Assembly: GCF_000429765.1 (NCBI RefSeq)
Contig: NZ_KE386949.1
Span: forward strand, 572,815-636,814
Length of the DNA stretch: 64,000 nt
Source of the DNA: Gemmobacter nectariphilus DSM 15620
GTDB lineage: Bacteria; Pseudomonadota; Alphaproteobacteria; Rhodobacterales; Rhodobacteraceae
Reading direction: 5' to 3'
The position numbers and the translations under genes were made by a program. The notes below the pieces were generated by a model. That model saw only the letters and a list, made by a program, of their open reading frames with translations. It had not been told where the DNA came from and made no database searches. The first letter of the stretch is position 1; the number at the start of each line of letters is the position of its first letter. Below are positions 57,149 to 64,000 of the stretch, in pieces.

Positions 57149-58687
57149 ATGGACAATCTTCTTTCCATCATCACCTTCACCCCGGCCATCGGTGCGCTGA
57201 TCCTGGCGGTGTTCCTGCGCGGCAACGATGCTGCGGCGCAGCGCAATGCCAAGTGGCTGGCGCTGGCCGCCACCACGGCAACCTTCCTGATCTCGCTGTT
57301 CCTGATCGCGGGCTATGATCCGGCCGACACCGGCTTTCAGTTCGTCGAGGATCACGACTGGATCATGGGGCTGAGCTACAAGGTCGGCGTTGACGGGATT
57401 TCGATCCTGTTCGTCATGCTGACCACGTTCCTGATGCCGCTGACCATTGCGGCCTGCTGGGATGTGGACACCCGCGTCAAGGAATACATGATCGCCTTCC
57501 TGATGCTGGAGACGCTGATGATCGGCGTCTTCGTCGCGCTGGATCTGGTGCTGTTCTACCTGTTCTTCGAGGCAGGCCTGATCCCGATGTTCCTGATCAT
57601 CGGCATCTGGGGCGGCAAGGACCGGATCTATGCCAGCTTCAAGTTCTTCCTCTACACCTTCCTTGGCTCGGTGCTGATGCTGGTGGCGATGATCGCCATG
57701 TATGTCGATGCCGGCACCACCGATATCGCCGCGCTCTTGAACCACAACTTCTCGTCCGAGGCGTTCCCGATCCTGGGCATCAACGTGCTGGGCGGGATGC
57801 AGACGCTGCTGTGGCTGGCCTTCTTTGCCAGCTTCGCGGTCAAGATGCCGATGTGGCCGGTGCACACCTGGCTGCCGGACGCCCACGTTCAGGCGCCGAC
57901 CGCCGGGTCGGTCGTGCTGGCGGCGATCTTGCTGAAGATGGGCGGCTATGGCTTCCTGCGCTTCTCGCTGCCGATGTTCCCGGTCGCCTCGGACATGCTG
58001 GCGCCGATGGTGTTCTGGATGTCGGCCATCGCCATCGTCTACACCTCGCTGGTGGCGCTGGCGCAGCAGGACATGAAGAAGCTGATCGCCTATTCGTCGG
58101 TCGCCCACATGGGCTATGTGACGATGGGGATCTTCTCGGCCAACCAGCAGGGCATTGATGGCGCGATCTTCCAGATGATCAGCCACGGGTTCATCTCGGG
58201 CGCGCTGTTCCTGTGCGTCGGCGTGATCTATGACCGCATGCACACCCGCGACATCGACGCCTATGGTGGCCTTGTGAACCGGATGCCCGCCTATGCGCTG
58301 GTGTTCATGTTCTTCACCATGGCCAACGTCGGTCTGCCGGGCACCTCGGGGTTCATCGGCGAATTCCTGACCATCATGGGCATTTTCCAGGTCAACACCT
58401 GGGTCGCCTTTGTCGCGGCGACCGGCGTGATCCTGTCGGCCGGCTATGCGCTGTGGCTTTACCGCCGCGTCGTCTGGGGCGATCTGATCAAGGAAAGCCT
58501 CAAGACCATCACCGACATGACGGCGCGTGAACGGGCGATCTTTGCCCCGCTCGTTGCCATGACCCTGCTGCTGGGCGTCTATCCCTCGCTGGTGACCGAT
58601 ATCATCGGACCCAGTGTCGGCGCCCTGATCACCGACTATCACGCCGCGATTCCCGCCGAAGCGGGCACGCAGCTGGCCAGCCACTGA
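57149..58687 (+). CDS. nuoM: NADH-quinone oxidoreductase subunit M
   Basis: A 512-residue antiporter-like proton-pumping subunit with about 14 helices. [16 protein letters not shown] holds the key Glu, and [20 protein letters not shown] and [13 protein letters not shown] are family segments. It starts 13 bases after nuoL. Confidence 0.97.
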   Translation: MDNLLSIITFTPAIGALILAVFLRGNDAAAQRNAKWLALAATTATFLISLFLIAGYDPADTGFQFVEDHDWIMGLSYKVGVDGISILFVMLTTFLMPLTIAACWDVDTRVKEYMIAFLMLETLMIGVFVALDLVLFYLFFEAGLIPMFLIIGIWGGKDRIYASFKFFLYTFLGSVLMLVAMIAMYVDAGTTDIAALLNHNFSSEAFPILGINVLGGMQTLLWLAFFASFAVKMPMWPVHTWLPDAHVQAPTAGSVVLAAILLKMGGYGFLRFSLPMFPVASDMLAPMVFWMSAIAIVYTSLVALAQQDMKKLIAYSSVAHMGYVTMGIFSANQQGIDGAIFQMISHGFISGALFLCVGVIYDRMHTRDIDAYGGLVNRMPAYALVFMFFTMANVGLPGTSGFIGEFLTIMGIFQVNTWVAFVAATGVILSAGYALWLYRRVVWGDLIKESLKTITDMTARERAIFAPLVAMTLLLGVYPSLVTDIIGPSVGALITDYHAAIPAEAGTQLASH

Positions 58688-58697
58688 GGAGCCCGAC

Positions 58698-60131
58698 ATG
58701 ACCTCTGCGGATCTTTCCGTCATCCTGCCCGAGATCGTGCTGGCAGTCGCCGCGATCGTCGCGCTGATGGGGGCGGTCTATACGGCCAAGGACCGGCTGA
58801 CGCCGATGCTGACCTGGGCCATGGTGGTGCTGTTCCTGGTGCTGGCCTTCTGGATCGGCACGACGGGTGGCGATGCAACGGCCTTTGGCGGCATGTTCGT
58901 CGCCGATGCCTTTGCCCGGTTTGCCAAGGTGGTGGTGCTGGTCGGCGCCGCGGCCGTGCTGGTGATCGGCCAGGACTATGTCCAGCGCCGCGGCCTTGAC
59001 CGCTTTGAATACCCGATCCTGGTCGCCCTGTCGGTCCTTGGCATGATGCTTATGGTCTCGGCTGGCGATCTGATCGCGGTCTACATGGGGCTGGAGCTGC
59101 AGTCGCTGGCGCTCTACGTCATCGCCTCGCTGCGCCGCGACAGCGCGCGCTCGACCGAGGCGGGCCTCAAGTATTTCGTGCTTGGCTCGATGTCCTCGGG
59201 GATGCTGCTCTATGGCGCCTCGCTGATCTATGGGTTCGCGGGCACGACGCAGTTCGCCGGCATCCTCTCGGTCGTCGGCGAGCAGCTGCCGCTGGGCGTG
59301 CTGTTCGGTCTGGTGTTCATGCTGGCAGGTCTTGCCTTCAAGATCTCGGCCGTGCCCTTCCACATGTGGACCCCGGACGTCTATGAAGGCTCGCCAACCC
59401 CGGTGACCGCCTTCTTCGCCACCGCACCCAAGGTGGCTGCCATGGCGCTGATCGCGCGGCTGCTGCAGGATGCCTTCGGCACCATCCCGGGCGACTGGGG
59501 GCAGGTGATCGCGGCGATGGCCGTGGCCTCGATGTTCCTGGGCGCCATCGCGGCGATCGGGCAGAAAGACATCAAGCGTCTGATGGCCTATTCCTCGATC
59601 GCCCATATGGGCTATGCGATGATTGGCCTGGCGGCGGGCACCGAAGGCGGCGTGCAGGCGATGCTGGTCTACATGGCGATCTATGTCACCATGAACGTCG
59701 GCACCTTTGCCTTCATCCTGTCGATGGAACGCGATGGCCGTCCGGTGTCGGACATCTCGGCCCTGAACCAGTTCGGCAAGGCGGAACCGGCCAAGGCGCT
59801 GGCGCTGCTGGTGCTTATGTTCTCGCTGGCAGGCGTGCCGCCGATGCTGGGCTTCTTTGCCAAGCTGTCGGTGCTGGCCTCGGCGGTCAATGCGGGCATG
59901 ACCTGGCTGGCGGTGGCCGGTGCGGTCGCCTCGGTGATCGGCGCCTTCTACTACCTGCGCATCGTCTACTTCATGTATTTCGGCCGCGAGGGCGAGGTGC
60001 TGGAAAGCCGCATGGCTCCGGCCCAGTGGGCGCTGATGATGCTGTCGGCGGTGGCGATGATCGCCGGGATCGTCAACCTTTTCGGGATCGAGGGCCCGGC
60101 TCTTGCCGCGGCGCAGGCGCTTGTCCGCTGA
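58698..60131 (+). CDS. nuoN: NADH-quinone oxidoreductase subunit N
   Basis: A 477-residue antiporter-like subunit with about 14 helices. [40 protein letters not shown] and [15 protein letters not shown] are diagnostic. It is the last complex I subunit gene. The birA start lies inside its 3' end. Confidence 0.97.
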   Translation: MTSADLSVILPEIVLAVAAIVALMGAVYTAKDRLTPMLTWAMVVLFLVLAFWIGTTGGDATAFGGMFVADAFARFAKVVVLVGAAAVLVIGQDYVQRRGLDRFEYPILVALSVLGMMLMVSAGDLIAVYMGLELQSLALYVIASLRRDSARSTEAGLKYFVLGSMSSGMLLYGASLIYGFAGTTQFAGILSVVGEQLPLGVLFGLVFMLAGLAFKISAVPFHMWTPDVYEGSPTPVTAFFATAPKVAAMALIARLLQDAFGTIPGDWGQVIAAMAVASMFLGAIAAIGQKDIKRLMAYSSIAHMGYAMIGLAAGTEGGVQAMLVYMAIYVTMNVGTFAFILSMERDGRPVSDISALNQFGKAEPAKALALLVLMFSLAGVPPMLGFFAKLSVLASAVNAGMTWLAVAGAVASVIGAFYYLRIVYFMYFGREGEVLESRMAPAQWALMMLSAVAMIAGIVNLFGIEGPALAAAQALVR

Positions 60132-60876
60132 CGCATGGCCCGAAGGTGTCGGGCGGATTTTGCTCGACACCACCGATTCCACCAATCTCGAGGCCGCGCG
60201 ACGCGCGGCCTCTTGCACAGAACCGACCTGGATCCTCGCCGGGTTCCAGACCGGCGGGCGCGGGCGCCGCGCGCGGCCCTGGGTCAGCCCGCGCGGCAAT
60301 TTCCATGCCACGCTGCTGATGCACCCCAAGGGTGGCCCCGCACAGGCCGCGCTGCGCAGCTTCATCGCCTCGCTCGCGCTTGGCGAGGCGCTGGCGCAGC
60401 TGACCGGCACGCCCGAGGCGATCCGCCTGAAATGGCCGAACGATGTGCTGCTCAATGGCGGCAAGGTGTCGGGGATCTTGCTGGAAAGCCTGGGCACACA
60501 GGGCGGGGTGGATCATCTGGCGGTCGGCATCGGCGTCAATCTGATCGCCGCCCCGACCCCTGATCAGGTCGAGGCGCGGGCCGTGACCCCCGTCTCGGTC
60601 CTGGCCGAAACCGGCCAGCGCCTTGCCCCCGAAACCTTGCTCACCGCTTTGGCTGCGGCCTTTGCCCGGCTCGAGGCCGAATTCGCGGCCCATGGCTTTG
60701 CCCCGATCCGCGAACGCTGGCTGGCCCGGGCCGCCCGTCTGGGCGAGCGGATCGTGGCCCGCACCGGCACGATCAACCATGAGGGGATTTTTGAAACGAT
60801 AGATGCAACCGGCGCATTGGTCTTGCGGACGGATGCCGGAACACTCACTCTGCCGGCAGCCGATATCCACTTCTGA
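60121..60876 (+). CDS. birA: biotin--[acetyl-CoA-carboxylase] ligase
   Basis: A 251-residue single-domain biotin protein ligase without the N-terminal DNA-binding domain of E. coli BirA, so it is an enzyme only. DSTNLEAAR, the biotinyl-AMP loop [17 protein letters not shown] and GKVSGILLE are intact. It attaches biotin to carboxylase carrier domains. TTG 60121 overlaps the nuoN end; TTG 60103 is also possible. It lies at the end of the nuo gene run. Confidence 0.9.
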   Translation: MSADAWPEGVGRILLDTTDSTNLEAARRAASCTEPTWILAGFQTGGRGRRARPWVSPRGNFHATLLMHPKGGPAQAALRSFIASLALGEALAQLTGTPEAIRLKWPNDVLLNGGKVSGILLESLGTQGGVDHLAVGIGVNLIAAPTPDQVEARAVTPVSVLAETGQRLAPETLLTALAAAFARLEAEFAAHGFAPIRERWLARAARLGERIVARTGTINHEGIFETIDATGALVLRTDAGTLTLPAADIHF

Positions 60877-60932
60877 TCCATCCTTCATCTGTCTTCAAAT
60901 ATCCCGGGGGTCCGGGGGCAGGGCCCCCGGCG
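60877..60932 (-). repeat. dispersed palindromic repeat, copy 6
   Basis: Starts right after the birA stop: TCCATCCTTCATCTGTCTTC, AAATATCCCGGGGG, then hairpin CCGGGGGC-agg-GCCCCCGG (60912-60930). Its CTTCATCTGTC tail matches copy 3 closely. Confidence 0.7.
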
Positions 60933-60957
60933 CCTCCACCCCGAACCGGAGCCTGCC

Positions 60958-61737
60958 ATGCTGCTTGCCATCGACTGCGGAAACACCAATACCGTCTTCT
61001 CGATCTGGGACGGCGCGCGCTTTCTTGCCACATGGCGCATCGCCACCGACCACAAGCGCACCGCAGACGAATATTTCGTCTGGCTGTCCACGCTCTTGAT
61101 GCTCAACAAGCTGGATGTGAAGATCAACAGCGCGATCATCTCGTCCACCGCCCCGCGGGTGGTGTTCAATCTGCGCGTGCTGTGTGACCGCTATTACGGC
61201 TGCCGTCCCTATGTGGTCGGGCGGCCCGGCTGTGTGCTGCCCCATGCACCGCGGGTGGATCAGGGCACCACGGTTGGCCCGGACCGGCTGGTCAATGCCA
61301 CCAGCGCCTTCGATCGGCATGGCGGCAACCTGATCGTGGTCGACTTTGGCACCGCGACCACCTTTGACGTGGTCGATACCGATGGCGCCTACATCGGCGG
61401 CGTCATTGCGCCTGGCGTGAACCTGTCGCTCGAGGCGCTGCACATGGCGGCGGCCGCGCTGCCGCATGTCGATGTCTCGCGCCCTGACCGGGTGATCGGC
61501 ACGAATACGGTGGCCTGCATGCAGTCTGGCGTGTATTGGGGATATGTCGGGCTTGTCGAAGGCATTGTCCGGCAAATCCGCGCCGAACGCGACCGTCCCA
61601 TGCAGGTGATCGCGACTGGTGGTCTTGCCCCGCTGTTCGAGCAGGGAACCGAAATTTTCGATGCGGTCGAGGATGACCTGACGATGCATGGTCTGGTCCT
61701 CATCCACGACCACAACCGCAGACTGGAGTCCGCATGA
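60958..61737 (+). CDS. coaX: type III pantothenate kinase
   Basis: A 259-residue CoaX, which phosphorylates pantothenate in the first step of CoA synthesis. The ATP-binding DCGNTNTVFSIWDG at residues 5-18, VDQGTTVGPDRLVNA and VVDFGTATTFDVV with the conserved acidic residues are present. GGAGCCTGCC precedes the ATG. Its stop overlaps the RNase J start. Confidence 0.95.
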   Translation: MLLAIDCGNTNTVFSIWDGARFLATWRIATDHKRTADEYFVWLSTLLMLNKLDVKINSAIISSTAPRVVFNLRVLCDRYYGCRPYVVGRPGCVLPHAPRVDQGTTVGPDRLVNATSAFDRHGGNLIVVDFGTATTFDVVDTDGAYIGGVIAPGVNLSLEALHMAAAALPHVDVSRPDRVIGTNTVACMQSGVYWGYVGLVEGIVRQIRAERDRPMQVIATGGLAPLFEQGTEIFDAVEDDLTMHGLVLIHDHNRRLESA

Positions 61738-63401
61738 GCGCCAATCGCCTGATCTATCTTCCCCTTGGCGGTGCCGGGGAGATCGGGATGAACTGTTACG
61801 TCTACGGCTATGGGCCGGAAGGGCGGGAACGGTTGATCGTGGTCGACCTGGGCGTCACCTTCTCGGACATGGACACCACGCCGGGGGTGGATCTGATCAT
61901 GCCGTCGGTGGATTGGCTGGCCGAACGCGCCGATCGGATCGAGGGGATCTTCATCACCCACGGGCACGAAGATCACGTCGGCGCGCTTGGCCATCTGTGG
62001 CCGCGCCTGCGGGCGCCGGTCCATGCCCGCCGCTTTACCGGCGCGCTGGCGAAACTGAAGCTGGAAGACCAGGGACAGGATTCGTCGGTCGTGCAGATCC
62101 ACCCGGCGCGGCCGGCCTGGGTTCAGGCAGGCCCGTTTCGCGTGCAATTCGTGCCGGTCGCCCATTCGATCCCCGAAAGCGCGGCGCTGCTGATCGAAAC
62201 GCCGGCCGGGCGCATCCTGCATTCGGGCGACTTCAAGCTGGACCCGGAACCGGGCGTGGGTGAACCATGGGATCCGGCGGTCTTTGCCGAGATCGGCGCC
62301 CAGGGTGTCAAGGTGCTGACCTGCGATTCGACCAATGTCTTCAGCCCGCATCCTGGCCGCTCTGAATCGACGCTGCATGGCCCGCTGCACGAGCTGATCG
62401 CCAATGCCAAGGGGATGATCGCGGCGACCACCTTTGCCTCGAACGTCGCGCGGGTGAAGGCGCTGGCCGAGGCCGGGCGCGCTGCGGGCCGCTCGGTCTG
62501 TCTGATGGGCCGGGCGATGCGCAAGATGATCGCCGTGGCGCAGGAGACGGGCATTCTGACCGATTTCCCGCCGACGATTGCCCCCGAGGATGCGGCCAAC
62601 CTGGCGCGGCATGAGGTGATGCTGATCGTGACCGGCACGCAGGGCGAGCGCCGGGCAGCCAGTGCGCAGCTTAGCCGGGGCAAGTATCTGGGAATGCAGA
62701 TGAAAGAGGGGGATACCTTCCTATTCTCTTCGCGCACCATTCCTGGAAACGAACGCGGCGTGCTGCGCATCGTCAACGCCTTTTCCGAAATGGGCATCGA
62801 TGTGATCGACGACTATGAGGGGCGCTATCACGTCTCTGGCCATGCCAACCGGCCCGATCTGGAAACGCTGCACCGGCTGGTGTTGCCCGATGTGGTGATC
62901 CCGCTGCATGGCGAACACCGCCATCTGCGCGAACATGCCAAGCTGGCCACGGCGAACGGCATGGCGGCGGAAATCGCGCCGAACGGCATGATGCTGGATC
63001 TGACCGGCGAAGTGCCCGAGGTGGCCGAATATATCGAAACCGGCCGGGTCTATCTGGATGGCTCGGCGCTGATCGGCGCGCTGGACGGGGTGGTCCGCGA
63101 CCGGATCCGCATGGCACTGAACGGGCATGTCATCGTGACGCTGATCCTTGATGACGACAACAGCGCCCTGGGCGATCCCTGGGCCGAACTGATGGGCCTG
63201 CCAGAGACCGGAAAGAACGGCCGTGCCCTGGGCGAGGCGATCGAGGACGAGCTGGCCGAGTATCTGGACCGCGCCGGTCCCAAGGTGCTGCGCGACGATG
63301 AAAAGCTGGATGACGGCGTGCGCCGCGTGGTGCGTCAGGTCGCCATGGAAGAGATCGGCAAGAAGCCCGAGGTGACGGTGATCGTCTCGCGTCTGGCCTG
63401 A
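61734..63401 (+). CDS. rnj: ribonuclease J
   Basis: A 555-residue metallo-beta-lactamase/beta-CASP nuclease with endo- and 5'-exonuclease activity in mRNA turnover and rRNA maturation. The metal site is THGHEDHVGAL (HxHxDH). SGDFKLD, the beta-CASP segments TTFASNVARVKALAE and TGTQGERRAASAQLSRG, and SGHANRPD follow. The gene order coaX-rnj with ATGA overlap is common in alphaproteobacteria. Confidence 0.95.
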   Translation: MSANRLIYLPLGGAGEIGMNCYVYGYGPEGRERLIVVDLGVTFSDMDTTPGVDLIMPSVDWLAERADRIEGIFITHGHEDHVGALGHLWPRLRAPVHARRFTGALAKLKLEDQGQDSSVVQIHPARPAWVQAGPFRVQFVPVAHSIPESAALLIETPAGRILHSGDFKLDPEPGVGEPWDPAVFAEIGAQGVKVLTCDSTNVFSPHPGRSESTLHGPLHELIANAKGMIAATTFASNVARVKALAEAGRAAGRSVCLMGRAMRKMIAVAQETGILTDFPPTIAPEDAANLARHEVMLIVTGTQGERRAASAQLSRGKYLGMQMKEGDTFLFSSRTIPGNERGVLRIVNAFSEMGIDVIDDYEGRYHVSGHANRPDLETLHRLVLPDVVIPLHGEHRHLREHAKLATANGMAAEIAPNGMMLDLTGEVPEVAEYIETGRVYLDGSALIGALDGVVRDRIRMALNGHVIVTLILDDDNSALGDPWAELMGLPETGKNGRALGEAIEDELAEYLDRAGPKVLRDDEKLDDGVRRVVRQVAMEEIGKKPEVTVIVSRLA

Positions 63402-63423
63402 GGGCGCGGGCGCGGGGGGTGTC

Positions 63424-63439
63424 GGGGGGCCAGCCCCCC
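63424..63439 (+). terminator. hairpin after rnj
   Basis: GGGGGGC-ca-GCCCCCC, 23 bases past the rnj stop, without a T-run. Possible transcript end for coaX-rnj. Confidence 0.35.
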
Positions 63440-63540
63440 GTCGTCATTGGGGCTTGAACCCATGGCGCCCCAATGACGACCCCGTTCAAGGGGCCGTCTG
63501 CCCCTTGAAAATCCCCGAGGGTATTTCGCGCAAGATGATG
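63440..63540 (+). repeat. dispersed palindromic repeat, copy 7 (compound)
   Basis: A 14-bp perfect inverted repeat, GTCGTCATTGGGGC and its complement (63440-63480, 13-base loop). It is followed by TTCAAGGGGC-cgtct-GCCCCTTGAA (63485-63509) and the family tail ATCCCCGAGGGTATTTCGCG with CAAGATGATG. Confidence 0.7.
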
Positions 63541-63546
63541 CAAAAG

Positions 63547-63573
63547 GCCCGCGCCGGGGGAACCGGGGCGGGC
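63547..63573 (-). terminator. terminator of the DEAD-box helicase gene
   Basis: GCCCGC-c-CCGG / CCGG-c-GCGGGC stem (one mismatch) read on the minus strand and followed by CTTTTGC. It lies 24 bases after the helicase stop. Confidence 0.5.
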
Positions 63574-63596
63574 TTATTATCAAACAGGGCGGTTTC

Positions 63597-64000
63597 TTAT
63601 TCCGCCACGTCTTCCGCGGTTTCCAGCGCGGCCACGCGGGCAAAGCTGCGCAGGATGAAATCGGGGACGTGATCGCCCATGCCGGCAGGGCTGGGCCCGT
63701 CGTCGCGGCGGCGGTCGCGCCGATCGTCGCGGCGCGGCTCGCGGCGGGGTTCCTCGCGCCGGGGCGGGGGGGCTTCGGCCTCGACCTCGGGGCGGGGGGC
63801 CTCGGTGCGCGGGGGCTCGGCGCGGTGCTGGTCGCGGCGCGGGCCACGATCGCGCGAGGAGTGCCGCGAGCGGGGCTGGCGATGTTCGCCGCGGTCGGGG
63901 CTGTCGTCGAATTCCACCGCCGGGGCCTCGCCGCGCGGGATCGGCTGCTTGATCAGCGATTCGATATTGGCCAGGTATTTGTCATCCGCCGGCACGGCGA
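63597..64000 (-). CDS. DEAD-box RNA helicase, C-terminal tail (partial)
   Basis: Only the last 133 residues or so are in the window; the start lies beyond the right edge. PADDKYLANIESLIKQPIPR is the end of a helicase C domain as in RhlE/DeaD-type proteins. It is followed by a disordered Arg/Asp/Pro-rich tail (RRDDRRDRRRDDG) and the final PDFILRSFARVAALETAEDV. Such tails bind RNA or RNase E-type partners. Its end is convergent with rnj. Confidence 0.7.
   Translation of the reverse strand, partial: AVPADDKYLANIESLIKQPIPRGEAPAVEFDDSPDRGEHRQPRSRHSSRDRGPRRDQHRAEPPRTEAPRPEVEAEAPPPRREEPRREPRRDDRRDRRRDDGPSPAGMGDHVPDFILRSFARVAALETAEDVAE

Noticed and set aside
54943-57276. 777-residue open frame antisense to nuoL
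   Set aside because: Shadow of nuoL; no start context and no recognisable domain.

Overview
The window is a high-GC alphaproteobacterial chromosome segment. The gene content points to the Rhodobacteraceae, most likely Paracoccus or a close relative: a complex I operon carrying small extra reading frames between the subunit genes (the layout known from P. denitrificans), a heterotetrameric sarcosine oxidase operon, a 391-residue EF-Tu, and short palindromic intergenic repeats. There is no phage, insertion sequence, CRISPR array or rRNA gene.

Layout. 1-3.1 kb (minus strand): tuf, rpsJ, rplC, rplD and the start of rplW, the head of the S10 operon. 3.2-7.1 kb: a lipoprotein, a secreted protein, tRNA-Trp, an orphan HicB-like gene, a divergent GAPDH and a short-chain dehydrogenase. 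7.2-19.3 kb (plus): secE-nusG-rplK-rplA-rplJ-rplL-rpoB-rpoC with structured leaders and a strong terminator. rpsL, rpsG and fusA, often found near rpoC or tuf, are absent here. 19.5-21.3 kb: an EamA-type exporter and an L,D-transpeptidase lipoprotein.

21.4-27.3 kb is a metal(loid) resistance block. It holds chrA, then arsR-arsC fused in one reading frame, an arsenic-type GAPDH and arsJ, and on the opposite strand an ArsR with a C-terminal Cys pair plus an MFS exporter. The GAPDH/ArsJ pair implies arsenate efflux as 1-arseno-3-phosphoglycerate. The fused ArsR domain contains no cysteine.

27.4-34.5 kb (minus): dnaB, pyrE, an MFS transporter, serS, a DUF1289 protein, ruvX and ccmI. 34.7-40.2 kb (plus): sarcosine oxidase soxB, soxD, soxA and soxG with an extra one-helix protein between soxB and soxD. 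40.6-41.8 kb: a DUF2237 protein and an enoyl-CoA hydratase family enzyme.

42.06-60.13 kb is a complete 14-subunit complex I operon, nuoA to nuoN. Eight non-subunit genes are interleaved: a shortened sulfotransferase-like protein, a small periplasmic protein, DUF5337, two apparently related lipoproteins flanking nuoG, a glycan-type methyltransferase, a two-helix membrane protein and a carboxymuconolactone-decarboxylase-like protein. Stop/start overlaps suggest most are translated with the subunits. birA, coaX and RNase J follow, and a DEAD-box helicase tail enters from the right edge.

A seven-copy family of intergenic palindromes is scattered through the window. The most interesting items are the ArsR-ArsC fusion, the nuo accessory genes (especially the lipoprotein pair and the glycan-type enzymes) and this repeat family.
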